Assembly: GCF_009193135.1 (NCBI RefSeq)
Contig: NZ_VUKC01000021.1
Location: 1 to 53,413, forward strand
Direction of reading: 5' to 3'
From: Georgenia satyanarayanai
Lineage (GTDB): Bacteria; Actinomycetota; Actinomycetes; Actinomycetales; Actinomycetaceae
DNA length: 53,413 nucleotides
In this document: positions 8,110-22,152 of the stretch, in pieces
Layout: the number at the start of each line of letters is the position of its first letter
Numbering within the stretch: the stretch's first letter is position 1
Notes under the pieces: generated by a model
What the model saw: only the letters and a program-made list of their open reading frames with translations
Databases searched by the model: none
Told to the model about the DNA's origin: nothing
Program-made: the position numbers and the translations under genes

Positions 8110-9317
8110 CACGCGTGAGACCCCTCTTCCGTCGCCGCACGCCCCCCGACACCGGGCCCGGTGTGACCGGACCCGTGCGCGTGGACGCGCGCACGAAGAA
8201 CCTCACCAAGCGCCTGCAGCCCGGTGACGTCGCCGTCATCGACCACCTCGACCTCGACCGCGTCTCGGCCGAGGCGCTCGTCGCCTGCCGCCCCGCGGCG
8301 GTCCTCAACGCCGCCAAGTCCACCTCCGGTCGCTACCCGAACCTCGGCCCCGAGATCATCGTCGCCGAGGGCATCCCGCTGGTCGACGACCTCGGTGGCT
8401 CGGTGATGTCGCTGCGCGAGGGACGGCCCGTGCGCGTGGACGGCAACGCCGTGTACTCGGGCACCGTCCTCGTGGCCGAGGGCACCGAGCAGACCGAGGA
8501 GAGCGTCGCCGCGGCCATGGTCGAGGCCCGCGAGGGGCTGTCCGTCCAGCTCGAGGCCTTCGCCGGCAACACGATGGACTTCCTCAACCGGGAGCGTGAC
8601 CTCCTCCTCGACGGTGTCGGCGTGCCCGAGGTGAGCACCCCCATCGAGGGCCGCCACGTCCTCATCGTCGTGCGCGGCTACCACTACAAAGAGGACCTGG
8701 CGATGCTGCGGTCCTACGTCCGCGAGTACCGCCCCGTCCTCATCGGCGTCGACGGCGGCGCCGACGCGATCATCGAGTCCGGCCTCACGCCCGACATGAT
8801 CGTCGGGGACATGGACTCCGTCTCCGACGCCACCCTCCGCAGCGGCGCCGAGATCGTCGTCCACGCCTACCGCGACGGCCGCGCCCCCGGCATGGCCCGC
8901 GTCGAGCAGCTGGGCGTGGACCACGTCGTCTTCCCGGCCACCGGCACGAGCGAGGACGTCGCCATGCTCCTCGCCGACGACAAGGGCGCCGAGCTCATCG
9001 TCGCCGTCGGCACCCACGCCACCCTCGTGGAGTTCCTCGACAAGGGCCGCGCCGGCATGGCCTCGACCTTCCTCACGCGCCTGCGCGTGGGCTCCAAGCT
9101 CGTCGACGCCAAGGGCGTCTCCCAGCTCTACCGCACCCGGATCTCGACGCTGCAGATCGTCCTGCTCGCGCTCGCCGGGCTCCTGGCGATCGGGGTGGCG
9201 CTGTTCTCCACCGAGCTCGGCCAGGCGCTGTACCAGATCGTCATGGCGCGGCTCGACGGCCTGTTCGCCGCCATCAAGGACCTGCTGGGCATCGCCCCGG
9301 CCGCGCCCACGTCGTAG
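8106..9317 (+). CDS. steA: SteA, cytokinetic-ring/envelope protein with TPK-like domain
   Basis: A 403-residue protein with conserved N-terminal RVDARTKNLTKRL, then a thiamin-pyrophosphokinase-like segment (GVDGGADAIIESGLTPD, VGDMDSVSD). A C-terminal membrane segment (~residues 345-370) is followed by a short tail. It is the homologue of Rv1697 and Corynebacterium SteA, which works with SteB in septum formation and surface integrity. The adjacent downstream gene is steB, supporting the pair. It is translationally coupled to recN. Confidence 0.9.
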   Translation: MTRVRPLFRRRTPPDTGPGVTGPVRVDARTKNLTKRLQPGDVAVIDHLDLDRVSAEALVACRPAAVLNAAKSTSGRYPNLGPEIIVAEGIPLVDDLGGSVMSLREGRPVRVDGNAVYSGTVLVAEGTEQTEESVAAAMVEAREGLSVQLEAFAGNTMDFLNRERDLLLDGVGVPEVSTPIEGRHVLIVVRGYHYKEDLAMLRSYVREYRPVLIGVDGGADAIIESGLTPDMIVGDMDSVSDATLRSGAEIVVHAYRDGRAPGMARVEQLGVDHVVFPATGTSEDVAMLLADDKGAELIVAVGTHATLVEFLDKGRAGMASTFLTRLRVGSKLVDAKGVSQLYRTRISTLQIVLLALAGLLAIGVALFSTELGQALYQIVMARLDGLFAAIKDLLGIAPAAPTS

Positions 9318-9324
9318 GAGCACG

Positions 9325-10356
9325 ATGATCGACTTCCGCTACCACCTCGTCTCTCTCATCGCCGTCTTCCTGGCGCTGGCCCTGGGCATCCTCCTCGGTG
9401 CCGGGCCCCTCAACCAGCCCCTCGGTGACCAGCTCACCGGCCAGGTCGAGGAGCTGCGCGAGGACCGTGACCGGCTGCGCACCGAGCTCGAGGTCAGCGA
9501 GGTCGAGCGCGAGAACCGCGACCGGTTCCTCGAGGAGGTCGCCCCCGCCACCCTCGGCTCGCGCCTGGAGGGCCGCAGCGTCGCCGTCGTCGTCCTGCCC
9601 GCCGCCAACGAGGACGACGTCGCCGACGTGCGCCTGCACCTGGAGCAGGCCGGTGCCACCGTCACCGGCCAGGTCCAGGTGACCGAGGCGTGGACCGACC
9701 CGGCCACCGCGACGTTCCGCTCCAGCTTCTCCGGCCAGATCCTCGGCTACCTCGACCCCGCACCCGAGGACGGCGCCGACGCCGGAGTCATCCTCGGCAC
9801 CGCCCTCGGCCAGGCGCTCACCCGCGGCGATGTCGACGGCACACCCGCCACCGACGCCGAGACGCTCCTCGAGCTGTTCGTCTCGGCCGACGACCCGCTC
9901 GTGGAGCTCACCGAGCAGCCGACCCTGGCCGCCAACGCGACCGTCGTCGTCGCCCCGCGCAGCGAGGCCACCGGCCCGGGCGAGAGCCCCGAGCCCGCCG
10001 ACGTCGAGAGCCGTGAGCAGCGGCTGGCCGAGGAGGTCGCCCTGACCCGCGGGATCGCCGCGACCGGTGAGGGCACCGTCGTCGCCGGTTCGGCCGCCAC
10101 CGATCTCGACCTCGTCAGCGCCGTGCGGGCCGACGGCGCGGCCGCCGAGACCGTGACGACGACCGACTCCGTCGCCGAGCTGACCGGGCGCCTCAGCGTG
10201 CCGATGGCCCTCGCCGTCGACATCTCCGGTGAGGTCGGCCACTACGGCGTGGGGGCGGAGGCCACCGCGCTCGTCCCGCCCGCCGTCTACCTGCCCCCGC
10301 CGGCCGTGCCCAGCCCCGAGCAGGACGAGGCGGCCGAGGCCGAGGACGGCGCCTGA
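9325..10356 (+). CDS. steB: SteB/MctB family membrane protein with coiled coil
   Basis: A 343-residue protein with an N-terminal membrane anchor (MIDFRYHLVSLIAVFLALAL, a family hallmark). A coiled coil follows (ELREDRDRLRTELEVSEVER), then a mostly extracytoplasmic alpha/beta domain. In Corynebacterium, SteB partners SteA in cell division; the mycobacterial homologue Rv1698 (MctB) was described as a copper-related envelope protein. The start follows TAGGAGCACG after the steA stop. Confidence 0.88.
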   Translation: MIDFRYHLVSLIAVFLALALGILLGAGPLNQPLGDQLTGQVEELREDRDRLRTELEVSEVERENRDRFLEEVAPATLGSRLEGRSVAVVVLPAANEDDVADVRLHLEQAGATVTGQVQVTEAWTDPATATFRSSFSGQILGYLDPAPEDGADAGVILGTALGQALTRGDVDGTPATDAETLLELFVSADDPLVELTEQPTLAANATVVVAPRSEATGPGESPEPADVESREQRLAEEVALTRGIAATGEGTVVAGSAATDLDLVSAVRADGAAAETVTTTDSVAELTGRLSVPMALAVDISGEVGHYGVGAEATALVPPAVYLPPPAVPSPEQDEAAEAEDGA

Positions 10357-11177
10357 TGGAGCGCCTGCGCGCCGGGCTGCTCGGCGTCGCGGCCACCGGC
10401 GCGGTGACCGCGACGGTCGAGAGCGCCCCGCCCGGCGGGGCCGAGCGCTGGCAGCGCACCAACTACGCCGGCCGGCAGGTGAGCCTCCTCGGCGGCCTGG
10501 CCCAGGCCGGCGGCACGAGCCTCGCGCTGCTCGGGGCCGGCCGCACCGGCGCTGCCGCCGCGGTCGCCGCGGTCGCCGCGGGTGCGCTCGGCGCGGTCGA
10601 CGACCTCACCGAGCGGGAGGGCGACCGCCACGTCAAGGGCCTGCGCGGCCACCTCGCCGCCCTGCGCGAGGGGCAGGTGACCACCGGCGCGCTGAAGGTC
10701 GCGGGAATCGGTGGCGGCGCGCTCCTCGCCGCGCTGGTCCTGCCCGCGCGTGGCACCGGGCGCGTCGCGCGGCTCGCCCACCGCGGCACGAGCGCCGCGC
10801 TCATCGCCGGCACCGCGAACCTCCTCAACCTCTTCGACCTGCGCCCGGGGCGCGCGCTCAAGGTCACCTGCGGCCTGGCCGCCGCCGCCACGCTCGCCGG
10901 CGGGCCGGGCGCGCCGGTCGCGGCCGCCGCCCTCGGGTCCGCCGCCGCCGGCCTGCGCGACGACCTGTCCGAGCGCACCATGCTCGGTGACACGGGCGCC
11001 AACGCCCTGGGCGCCACGCTCGGCACCGCGCTGGCGGCCCACCCCTCGCGGGTCCTGCGCGGCGGCACGCTCGCCGCGGTCGTCGGGCTCACCCTGCTGA
11101 GCGAACGCGTGAGCTTCTCCCGCGTCATCGACCAGACCCCGGCCCTGCACGCCCTGGACCAGTGGGGCCGGCGGTGA
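10356..11177 (+). CDS. MraY/WecA-like (PNPT superfamily) membrane protein
   Basis: A 273-residue polytopic protein that keeps PNPT phospho-sugar transferase landmarks. GALGAVDDLTE (Asp pair) follows the second or third helix. GTANLLNLFDLRPGRA resembles the NaxNxxDxxxGLA segment of MraY/WecA, and GDTGANALGATLG resembles the GDxGS motif. The protein is shorter than MraY (~360 residues) and less hydrophobic, so activity is unproven. Its place between SteB and MurJ argues for an envelope-lipid role. The ATG overlaps the steB stop by one base. Confidence 0.7.
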   Translation: MERLRAGLLGVAATGAVTATVESAPPGGAERWQRTNYAGRQVSLLGGLAQAGGTSLALLGAGRTGAAAAVAAVAAGALGAVDDLTEREGDRHVKGLRGHLAALREGQVTTGALKVAGIGGGALLAALVLPARGTGRVARLAHRGTSAALIAGTANLLNLFDLRPGRALKVTCGLAAAATLAGGPGAPVAAAALGSAAAGLRDDLSERTMLGDTGANALGATLGTALAAHPSRVLRGGTLAAVVGLTLLSERVSFSRVIDQTPALHALDQWGRR

Positions 11178-11193
11178 GCCGGGTGGCCCGGAG

Positions 11194-12816
11194 GTGACCG
11201 AGCCGGTCACCGGCCGCCGCCGCGTCCTCGCCGGGGTCGCCGGCGCCGCAGGCATGATGGCGGCCGTCACGGTGCTCTCGCGCGCCGTCGGCTTCGTCCG
11301 GTGGTTCGTCCAGTCCGCCACGCTCGGCGACTCGGCCACTGCCAACGCCTACTCCACCGCCAACACCCTGCCCAACGTCCTGTTCGAGGTCGCGGCCGGC
11401 GGGGCCCTCGCCGGCGCCGTCGTCCCGCTGCTCGCCGCGCCGCTCGCCCGCTCGCTGCGCGGGGAGGTCGACCGCATCGCCTCGGCGCTGCTCACGTGGA
11501 CGCTGGCCGTCCTCGTGCCGCTCGGGCTCGTCGTCGCGCTCCTCGCCGGCCCGATCGTCGGCCTGCTGCCCGACTCGGTCGGCTCGGACGTCGAGACCCA
11601 GCGGCAGCTGGCCACCTACTTCCTGCGGATCTTCGCGCTGCAGGTCCCGCTGTACGGCGTCGGGGTCGTCCTCACCGGTGTCCTCCAGGCGCAGCGGCGC
11701 TTCCTCCTGCCGGCCCTCGCCCCGCTCCTGTCGAGCGTCGTCGTCATCGGCGCGTACCTCGCCTTCGGGGTGCTCTCCGGCGGGATGGCCGACGACCCGC
11801 AGCGCCTGACGCAGTCCGCGCTCGACTGGCTCGCCTGGGGGACCACCCTGGGCGTCGCGGCGATGAGCCTGCCGCTGCTCGTCCCCGTGGTGCGCAGCGG
11901 GGTGCGCCTGCGTCCCGCCGTGCGCTTCCCGCCCGGGGTCGGCCGCCGCGCCGTCCACCTCGCTGCCGCGGGCATCGGCGCACTCCTCGCCCAGCAGGTG
12001 AGCGTCGTCGTGTTCATCGTCCTCGCGCGCGCCGGTGGCGTGGAGGGCACGGTGACGATCTGGGAGTACTCCCGCGCGGTGTACTTCCTGCCCTACGCCG
12101 TCCTCGCCGTCCCCGTCGCCACCGCCGTCTTCCCGCGGCTCGCCGAGCTCGCGGGCGGCCACGACCGGTCCGCCTTCGCCGCCATGGCCGTCGGCTCCAC
12201 CCGCGCGGTCCTCGCGGCGTCCCTCGTCGGGGCGGGGATCCTCGCGGCCGCCGCTCCCGGGGTCACCACCGTCTTCTCGCTCAGCGGAAGGATGGAGGGG
12301 ATGACGGCGGCGGTCACGTGGCTCGCCCCCGCCGTCGTCGGCTACGCGCTCGTCTTTCACGTGTCCCGCTGCCTGTACACCCTCGACCGCGGCCGCGCCG
12401 CGGTGACGGCGACGGCGGCGGGCTGGCTCGTCGTCAGCGTCGCCGCCGCCGTGCTCGTCCAGGTGACGGCGCCCGACGGCGGGAACGGGCCGGCCACGCT
12501 CTTCGCCCTGGCCCTGGCGACCTCGATCGGGATGACCGTCGCGGGCCTCCTGCTCCTGTGGGCGCTGCGCCGCGCGCTGGGCGCCGGCGCGCCGCTCGGA
12601 GGGATCGTCCAGACCGTCGGGGTGGGGACGGCCGGCGCGGTCGCCGGGGGGCTGGTCGGCCGGCTCGTCACCGACGCCGTCCTCGGCGCCGTCGGTCCTC
12701 AGCTGCCCTCCGGCCTCCTCGCCGCCGCCGCCGGTGGGCTGTGCGCCGCGGCGCTCGGTGCCGTGGCCGTGGTGCTCGCCGACCGCAGCGCGCTGCGTCC
12801 CGCGCGATGGTCGTGA
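11194..12816 (+). CDS. murJ: MurJ/MviN lipid II flippase family protein
   Basis: A 540-residue membrane protein with 13-14 hydrophobic segments and typical MviN features. These include TVLSRAVGFVRWFVQSATLG at the N-terminus, ANTLPNVLFEVAAGGALAGA after it, and YFLPYAVLAVPVATAVFPRLAE near residue 300. The family flips lipid-linked peptidoglycan precursor across the membrane. It could be a paralogue rather than the essential MurJ. The GTG start has a weak, close ribosome site, so the N-terminus is uncertain. Confidence 0.88.
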   Translation: MTEPVTGRRRVLAGVAGAAGMMAAVTVLSRAVGFVRWFVQSATLGDSATANAYSTANTLPNVLFEVAAGGALAGAVVPLLAAPLARSLRGEVDRIASALLTWTLAVLVPLGLVVALLAGPIVGLLPDSVGSDVETQRQLATYFLRIFALQVPLYGVGVVLTGVLQAQRRFLLPALAPLLSSVVVIGAYLAFGVLSGGMADDPQRLTQSALDWLAWGTTLGVAAMSLPLLVPVVRSGVRLRPAVRFPPGVGRRAVHLAAAGIGALLAQQVSVVVFIVLARAGGVEGTVTIWEYSRAVYFLPYAVLAVPVATAVFPRLAELAGGHDRSAFAAMAVGSTRAVLAASLVGAGILAAAAPGVTTVFSLSGRMEGMTAAVTWLAPAVVGYALVFHVSRCLYTLDRGRAAVTATAAGWLVVSVAAAVLVQVTAPDGGNGPATLFALALATSIGMTVAGLLLLWALRRALGAGAPLGGIVQTVGVGTAGAVAGGLVGRLVTDAVLGAVGPQLPSGLLAAAAGGLCAAALGAVAVVLADRSALRPARWS

Positions 12817-12825
12817 GGGCGTGAC

Positions 12826-16429
<3,604 letters not shown>

Positions 16430-16473
16430 CCCGACCCGATCCCCGCCCCGGGAGCGCGCTGACCGCCGACAGC

Positions 16474-17472
16474 TCACGTACCGCCGAGAGCGCGCGCGAG
16501 CTGACCCTCGGGAGCTGCCCCGGAGTGGCGCGTGGAGAGTGCGCTGACGGCGTAGACGATCGCGACGACCGTCAGCGCCGAGCCGAGCATGTGGACACCG
16601 ACGAGCAGCTCGGGCAGCCCGGTGAGGTACTGGACGTAGCCGACGACGCCCTGCGCGAGCGTGACGCCGAGGAGCACCGCCCACGCCCGCTGTGCGGCGG
16701 CGTTGCGGTCCCGGCGGGCGAGCACCATCCCGACGACGACGAGCACGACGAACGCCCAGACCGCCAGCGCGTGCAGGCGGGAGATGAACGCGGGGTCCAG
16801 CGCCCAGCGGTAGGGCAGCTCCGCGTCACCCGAGTGGGGGCCGGCGCCCGTGGTGACGACGCCGAGGACGAGGAGGACGACACCGACGCCGACGACCAGC
16901 CGCCCGACCGTCCGCGCCGCGGCCGAGGAGACCGGGCGAGGCGGGGCGTCGGGTGACCCGAGCCGGACCAGCAGGTAGGTCGAGACGGTGACGAGCAGCA
17001 GGGAGATGAGCATGTGCGAGCCGACGACGGCGGGGTGGAGCTCCACGAGCACCGTGATGCCGCCGACGACGGCCTGGACCGCGATCCCGACGAGCGGCAG
17101 CAGCGAGAGCCGCTTGAGCGCCGCGGGCCGGGAGGCGGTGGGCTGTCGCCGGTAGACCGCCCACACCAGCGCGAGGGCGATGACGCCGAGCACGCCGGTG
17201 AGCGTGCGGTTGCCGAACTCGATGACCGGGTGGAACGTCATCTCCGCGTGGAACTCGGGCGTGAAGGCGCCGGGCTCGCACATCGGCCAGTCCGAGCAGC
17301 CCAGGCCCGAACCGGTGAGCCGGACGGCGCCGCCCGTGACGATGATGCCGATCTGGGCGACGAGGTTGGCGACCGCCAGGCCCCACGTCAACCGGTCGAC
17401 GAGCTGCTCGCGGCGCGGGGCGGCGGTGGCGCCGGGCGCGACCGGCGCGGACAGAGGACTGGTGGGTCTCAC
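16474..17472 (-). CDS. ctaA: Heme A synthase (COX15/CtaA family)
   Basis: A 332-residue, eight-helix membrane enzyme oxidising heme O to heme A for cytochrome aa3 oxidase. Conserved pieces include [20 protein letters not shown] with the following WPMCEPG cysteine, [29 protein letters not shown] and [11 protein letters not shown], which supply the heme-ligating histidines. The GTG start sits close behind GGAGGG, so the exact N-terminus is uncertain. It lies 50 bp downstream of a DUF1361 membrane gene on the same strand, and they may be cotranscribed. Confidence 0.93.
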   Translation of the reverse strand: MRPTSPLSAPVAPGATAAPRREQLVDRLTWGLAVANLVAQIGIIVTGGAVRLTGSGLGCSDWPMCEPGAFTPEFHAEMTFHPVIEFGNRTLTGVLGVIALALVWAVYRRQPTASRPAALKRLSLLPLVGIAVQAVVGGITVLVELHPAVVGSHMLISLLLVTVSTYLLVRLGSPDAPPRPVSSAAARTVGRLVVGVGVVLLVLGVVTTGAGPHSGDAELPYRWALDPAFISRLHALAVWAFVVLVVVGMVLARRDRNAAAQRAWAVLLGVTLAQGVVGYVQYLTGLPELLVGVHMLGSALTVVAIVYAVSALSTRHSGAAPEGQLARALGGT

Positions 17473-17522
17473 CCCTCCAGCGTACGTGGCCGTCCGGGTC
17501 TGCCCCCAGGCCGCGGCTCACG

Positions 17523-18218
17523 TCACAGCGTCGCGACCGCCGGCCCGACGACGAGCAGGTACAGGAGCGCGAGCAGCACCGTGTGGGTGACGCAGAAGCC
17601 GAGCGCCTCACGTCGCTTGGCACGCTGGCCGAAGTGACCGACGAGCTTGCGGACGAAGGACCTCGGGTGGGCGACGTCCCAGCTGTTGAAGCGCAGGTAG
17701 CGGCCCAGGTACATGCCGAGGGTCACGAGCAGCAGCACGACCGCGGACAGCACCCAGGAGTCGACGCGGGTGAAGGGCTCGGCGTCGTTGGGGTAGCCGA
17801 CGACCAGGTACATCGTCTGCACGAGAAGCACGTTGAGGAGCGTGTTCATCACCCCGGAGACCGCCAGGGTGAGCACGAGGACGATGTCGTACCAGAGCGG
17901 TACAGCCTCCTCCTGCCTGCGGTGGGAGAAGTTGAGCTCGGTGATGAGGTAGGCGGAGTTGGGCAGCACGAGCAGCCAGGTCACACCGCCGCCCGCGATC
18001 ACCGGCCACACGAGGAGGGGACTCTCCAGCACGACCGCGAGGAGCAGCAGGGCCGTCGTCACAGCCAGCACGACCGCCGGCGCGACCGAGAGCCCGATGT
18101 TCAGCACCATGGGGCGGTAGAGCCGCGTCCCGAAAGCCGGCGCCCGCGCCACCACGAGCGCGAGGGCGTAGAGGTTGAGCAGCACGACCCCGGCGGCGAG
18201 CAGGATGACGGCGTTCAC
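17523..18218 (-). CDS. DUF1361 family membrane protein
   Basis: A 231-residue protein with about six membrane helices. Family landmarks are [35 protein letters not shown] and [19 protein letters not shown]1361 members are uncharacterised membrane proteins of bacteria. I take GTG 18218 as the start, just before the first hydrophobic helix; the ribosome site is weak. It is transcribed divergently from proA. Confidence 0.82.
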   Translation of the reverse strand: MNAVILLAAGVVLLNLYALALVVARAPAFGTRLYRPMVLNIGLSVAPAVVLAVTTALLLLAVVLESPLLVWPVIAGGGVTWLLVLPNSAYLITELNFSHRRQEEAVPLWYDIVLVLTLAVSGVMNTLLNVLLVQTMYLVVGYPNDAEPFTRVDSWVLSAVVLLLVTLGMYLGRYLRFNSWDVAHPRSFVRKLVGHFGQRAKRREALGFCVTHTVLLALLYLLVVGPAVATL

Positions 18219-18473
18219 GGCGTCGACTCTTCCATACGCGGGGGAGGGGGCGGCGTGCCGGTTGTCCTCGAGCCGCTGTCGGGACGCCACCCCTGGCAGG
18301 CCCCGCCCGCCGGCCGTGACGAGCGTCGTGACGACGGCGACGACGGTGCAGCCCGCGAGCAGCGGGGTGACCCGGGCGGCGGCCGTCCCGGACGGTGGGA
18401 GGAGCTGGAGCAGCGGCCGTCGCACCGAGCCGGCCGGCGCGAGACGCGCCTTCCGGCGGCGCGGCGGCGCGCC

Positions 18474-18485
18474 TACCCTGGGGGC
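18474..18485 (+). promoter_or_regulatory. -10 element for a probable leaderless proA transcript
   Basis: TACCCT at 18474-18479 lies six bases before the proA ATG, and there is no ribosome-binding site. A -10 at this spacing puts the transcription start at or next to the A of ATG. The 267-bp gap from 18219 holds no other gene I can support. Confidence 0.55.
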
Positions 18486-19820
18486 ATGACGGACACGCCT
18501 GTGCTCGAGCCCGCCCACCTCGTCGCCGACCCCGGCCCCACCGCGCCGGTGGCCGTCGACGCCCGCGCCGCCGTCGAGGCGACCGCACGGGCGGCCAAGA
18601 CCGCCTCCCGGGTGCTGGCCACCGCCACCCGCGCCACCAAGGACGCCGCCCTGCACGCCATGGCCGACGCCCTCGTCGCGTCCTCGGCCCGGATCGTCAC
18701 GGCGAACGCCGAGGACCTCGACCGCGGCAGGGCGAACGGGATGAAGGAGTCCCTCCTCGACCGGCTCGCCCTCACCGACGAGCGCGTCGCCGCCATCGCC
18801 GAGGCCCTGCGCGAGCTGGCCGCCCTCCCCGACCCGGTCGGTGAGGTGGTGCGCGGCTCCACGCTGCCCAACGGCCTGACCCTGCGGCAGGTCCGCGTGC
18901 CCATGGGCGTGGTCGGGATGATCTACGAGGCCCGGCCCAACGTCACCGTCGACGCCGCCGGACTCGCCCTGAAGTCCGGCAACGCCGTCATCCTGCGCGG
19001 CGGGTCGGCCGCGGCCTCCTCCAACGCCGTCGTCGTCGAGGTGCTCGGGGCGGCGCTCGAGACGCAGGGCCTGCCCGCGGACCTCGTCCAGTCGATCGAC
19101 GCGCACGGCCGCGCCGGCGCCGTCGAGCTCATGCGTGCCCGCGGCCTCGTCGACGTCCTCGTCCCGCGCGGCGGGGCCGACCTCATCCAGACGGTCGTGC
19201 GGGAGTCCCTCGTGCCGGTCATCGAGACCGGCGTGGGCAACTGTCACGTCTACGTCGACGCCCAGGTCGATGTCGCGCAGGCGGTGCAGATCGTCCTCAA
19301 CTCCAAGACGCAGCGCACCGGCGTGTGCAACGCCGCCGAGACGCTCCTCGTGCACCGTGCCGCCGCCGCCGAGTTCCTCCCGGTGGCGCTCGCGGCGCTC
19401 GGTGGGGCGGGGGTGCGTATCCATGCCGACGGCGCCGCCGCCGCGCTCGCGCCGCACGGCGTCGACGTCGTCCCCGCGACCGACGAGGACTGGGCCACCG
19501 AGTACCTCAGCCTCGACCTCGCGGTGCGCGTCGTCGACGACCTCGACGCCGCCATCGAGCACATCGGGCGCTGGTCCAGCGGCCACACCGAGGCGATCTG
19601 TACGACCAGCCTGCGGGCCTCGGAGCGTTTCACCCGCGAGGTCGACTCCGCCGCGGTCATCGTCAACGCCTCGACCCGGTTCACCGACGGAGGGCAGTTC
19701 GGCCTGGGGGCGGAGATCGGCATCTCCACCCAGAAGCTGCACGCCCGCGGGCCGATGGGCCTGGGGGAGCTCACCACCACCCAGTGGGTCGTGGTCGGCG
19801 ACGGCCACGTGCGCGAGTAA
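18486..19820 (+). CDS. proA: Glutamate-5-semialdehyde dehydrogenase (gamma-glutamyl phosphate reductase)
   Basis: A 444-residue enzyme of proline synthesis reducing gamma-glutamyl phosphate with NADPH. Diagnostic segments include [33 protein letters not shown], and the catalytic-cysteine region [16 protein letters not shown]. The C-terminal [17 protein letters not shown] is also typical. The length fits the family. No proB (glutamate 5-kinase) occurs in the window. Confidence 0.96.
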   Translation: MTDTPVLEPAHLVADPGPTAPVAVDARAAVEATARAAKTASRVLATATRATKDAALHAMADALVASSARIVTANAEDLDRGRANGMKESLLDRLALTDERVAAIAEALRELAALPDPVGEVVRGSTLPNGLTLRQVRVPMGVVGMIYEARPNVTVDAAGLALKSGNAVILRGGSAAASSNAVVVEVLGAALETQGLPADLVQSIDAHGRAGAVELMRARGLVDVLVPRGGADLIQTVVRESLVPVIETGVGNCHVYVDAQVDVAQAVQIVLNSKTQRTGVCNAAETLLVHRAAAAEFLPVALAALGGAGVRIHADGAAAALAPHGVDVVPATDEDWATEYLSLDLAVRVVDDLDAAIEHIGRWSSGHTEAICTTSLRASERFTREVDSAAVIVNASTRFTDGGQFGLGAEIGISTQKLHARGPMGLGELTTTQWVVVGDGHVRE

Positions 19821-19892
19821 GGTCGCTACGGTCCGCCCTCCCCGGCCGTGGGAGACTGGACCGCACGTCTCGACGGAAGGAAGCCCACCACC

Positions 19893-20051
19893 ATGACGAG
19901 CTCGCTCGTGAACCTCGCCCAGCAGACCGAGGAGCACGCCGCCCACCTGCCGATGCCGGCGATCATGTACGGCATCGTCGCCTTCGCGATCCTCATGCTG
20001 CTGCTGCTGGTGACGCTGGCCTACCGCAACGTGCACACGCGCCGCCGCTGA
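19893..20051 (+). CDS. Small single-span membrane protein between proA and nadD
   Basis: A 52-residue protein with one clear membrane helix ([20 protein letters not shown]), followed by a basic NVHTRRR end. CGGAAGGAAG provides a ribosome site before ATG 19893. It ends two bases before nadD, so it is probably cotranscribed. Function unknown. Confidence 0.8.
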   Translation: MTSSLVNLAQQTEEHAAHLPMPAIMYGIVAFAILMLLLLVTLAYRNVHTRRR

Positions 20052-20053
20052 GC

Positions 20054-20710
20054 ATGACCGAGCACCAGGCGCGGCGGATCGGCGTCATGGGAGGCACCTT
20101 CGACCCGATCCACCACGGGCACCTGGTGGCCGCGAGCGAGGTCGCCGACGTGTTCTCGCTCGACGAGGTCCTGTTCGTGCCCACCGGTGAGCCGGTGTTC
20201 AAGCAGGACCGCGAGGTCACCCCCGCCGAGCACCGCTACCTCATGACGGTGGTCGCCACCGCGTCCAACCCGCGGTTTACCGTCTCACGGGTGGACATCG
20301 ACCGGCCCGGACTCACCTTCACGATCGACACGCTGCGCGACCTCAAGGCCGCCTACCCCGACGCCGAGCTCTACTTCATCACCGGGGCGGACGTGCTGCC
20401 GGAGATCCTGTCGTGGAAGGACGTCGACGAGCTGTGGTCGTTGGCCCACTTCGTGGGGGTGAACCGCCCGGGCCACCAGCTGGACGTCACCGGCCTGCCG
20501 AGCAGCGGCGTCTCCCTCATGGAGGTCCCCGCGATGGCGATCTCCTCCACCGACTGCCGCCGCCGCGTCCGCGAGGGCATGCCGGTCTGGTACCTCGTGC
20601 CCGACGGCGTGGTCCAGTACATCCACAAGCACGGCCTCTACCGGTCGCCGGTCCCGTCCGGCACCGGGGTGACGCCGCCGAGCCGCGAAGGAGGACGAGC
20701 GGATGAGTGA
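20054..20710 (+). CDS. nadD: Nicotinate-nucleotide adenylyltransferase
   Basis: A 218-residue enzyme converting nicotinate mononucleotide to deamido-NAD. The nucleotidyltransferase motif [12 protein letters not shown] is at the N-terminus. The [13 protein letters not shown] motif (the ISSTxxR signature) and the ending [15 protein letters not shown] are typical of NadD. It is followed by an overlapping membrane-protein gene and rsfS, a common actinobacterial order. Confidence 0.95.
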   Translation: MTEHQARRIGVMGGTFDPIHHGHLVAASEVADVFSLDEVLFVPTGEPVFKQDREVTPAEHRYLMTVVATASNPRFTVSRVDIDRPGLTFTIDTLRDLKAAYPDAELYFITGADVLPEILSWKDVDELWSLAHFVGVNRPGHQLDVTGLPSSGVSLMEVPAMAISSTDCRRRVREGMPVWYLVPDGVVQYIHKHGLYRSPVPSGTGVTPPSREGGRADE

Positions 20711-21761
20711 GGGGACGGACCGTCCCGCGGGGGAGCGCCGTCGCCGCCGGGAGGCGGAGCGCGCCGCCGCCCGCGCCGCCGAGCAGGCCGGTGCCACGCG
20801 GCCGCTGACCCGCCGCGAGCTGCGCTGGCAGCAGGCCGAGGAGGCCGCACGCCTGGAGGCCATCGCCACCGGCGAGCTGCCGCTGGGCCAGCACCACGAA
20901 CGTCCCGTCCCGCCGCCGATGACGACACCCGGGTCGGCGCCGTCGGCCGCGTCCGCGCCGTCGACCTCCGCAGCCCCGACGCCGGAGCCCGAGCCCGCGC
21001 CGAGCGCACCCTCCGCGCCGGCGAGCGTCCCGACGGCGAGCGCACCGACGGCGGCGTCCGCGCCGTCGTCGGACGAGACACGACCCGGTCCGCCGCGCGT
21101 CCCCAGCCGCCGGTCGCTGCGGGAGCGCGAGCCGGGGCCCGCCGCCGCCGAGCGGCCCCAGGAGCGCACGGCGACCGGCCGGCGACCGGTCGTGCGCACG
21201 CCGAGCACCGCCCAGGGCATCCGGGCGCTGGACGCCACCGGCCAGCTGACGGGCATCCAGCCCGTGGTCCGTCCCGACGCCCCGGGCTCCCGGACCAGCG
21301 CCGCACCGGCCGAGCCCGAGGCCGAGGAGCCGGCGGTGTGGTCCGAGCGCGCGACCTTCTCCCTCGACCTCGACGGCCCGGCGCGCGCCGCCCGTGCGGC
21401 GCTGCCGGAGCCGTCCACCGGCGAGAGCGCGGAGGACATCGAGGACGACGATGCTCCCCTTCGCCCCCGGTGGGTGGCCATCGACGCCGTCTCCGGTGCC
21501 AGCCCGGACGCTGCGGCGGGTCCCGCGCCCTCGCGTCGCTCGCTGCGGGCCGGGGACCCGGCGTCCGAGGCCGCGGAGCCGGCGCCCGACGAGCACAACC
21601 CCGCGGTGACCGTCATCAAGGTCGCCGTGCTCGTGCTCGTCGCCGCCATCATCGGCGCGCTCATCTGGCTGCTCGCCACCGACGCCTTCGCCGGCTCCAC
21701 CGGCGCCCTGCCCACCACCCCCATCACCACGACACACCCCGAGGAGTCCAGTGCCAGCTGA
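20703..21761 (+). CDS. Proline/alanine-rich protein with C-terminal membrane helix
   Basis: A 352-residue protein. It begins with a charged helical region ([19 protein letters not shown]), then has a long disordered part rich in Ala, Pro, Ser and Glu. A single membrane helix ([21 protein letters not shown]) lies near residues 300-322, with a short Thr-rich end. A protein of this design often sits between nadD and rsfS in actinobacteria. AAGGAGGACG precedes ATG 20703. Function unknown. Confidence 0.78.
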   Translation: MSEGTDRPAGERRRRREAERAAARAAEQAGATRPLTRRELRWQQAEEAARLEAIATGELPLGQHHERPVPPPMTTPGSAPSAASAPSTSAAPTPEPEPAPSAPSAPASVPTASAPTAASAPSSDETRPGPPRVPSRRSLREREPGPAAAERPQERTATGRRPVVRTPSTAQGIRALDATGQLTGIQPVVRPDAPGSRTSAAPAEPEAEEPAVWSERATFSLDLDGPARAARAALPEPSTGESAEDIEDDDAPLRPRWVAIDAVSGASPDAAAGPAPSRRSLRAGDPASEAAEPAPDEHNPAVTVIKVAVLVLVAAIIGALIWLLATDAFAGSTGALPTTPITTTHPEESSAS

Positions 21762-22152
21762 CGAGAGAGCCCGCCACCTTGCCGTCGTCGCCGCCCGCGC
21801 GGCCGCAGAGAAGAAGGCCGAGGAGATCGTCGCGCTCGACGTGAGCGAACGGCTCGTGCTCACCGACGCCTTCGTCGTCGCGTCCGGGGCCACCGACCGT
21901 CAGGTCCGTGCCATCGTCGACGCCGTCGAGGAGGCGCTCCACGGGGAGGGCGCCAAGGCGATGCGCAAGGAGGGGGTCACCGAGGCGCACTGGGTGCTCC
22001 TCGACTACGGCGACATCATCGTCCACGTCCAGCAGACCGAGGACCGTGAGTTCTACGCCCTCGAGCGGCTCTGGAAGGACTGCCCCGTCATCGAGCTGCC
22101 CGCCGACCTGCACGGGCCGGCCGAGGAGGACGACGCCGGCGTCACGGCATGA
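21751..22152 (+). CDS. rsfS: Ribosomal silencing factor RsfS
   Basis: A 133-residue protein of the RsfS/Iojap family, which binds L14 on the 50S subunit and blocks subunit joining under starvation. Conserved parts are LVLTDAFVVASGATDRQVRA, GAKAMRKEG, HWVLLDYGDIIVHVQQ and REFYALERLWKD. GTG 21751 follows GAGGAGTCC and overlaps the previous gene by 11 bp. Confidence 0.95.
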   Translation: MPADERARHLAVVAARAAAEKKAEEIVALDVSERLVLTDAFVVASGATDRQVRAIVDAVEEALHGEGAKAMRKEGVTEAHWVLLDYGDIIVHVQQTEDREFYALERLWKDCPVIELPADLHGPAEEDDAGVTA

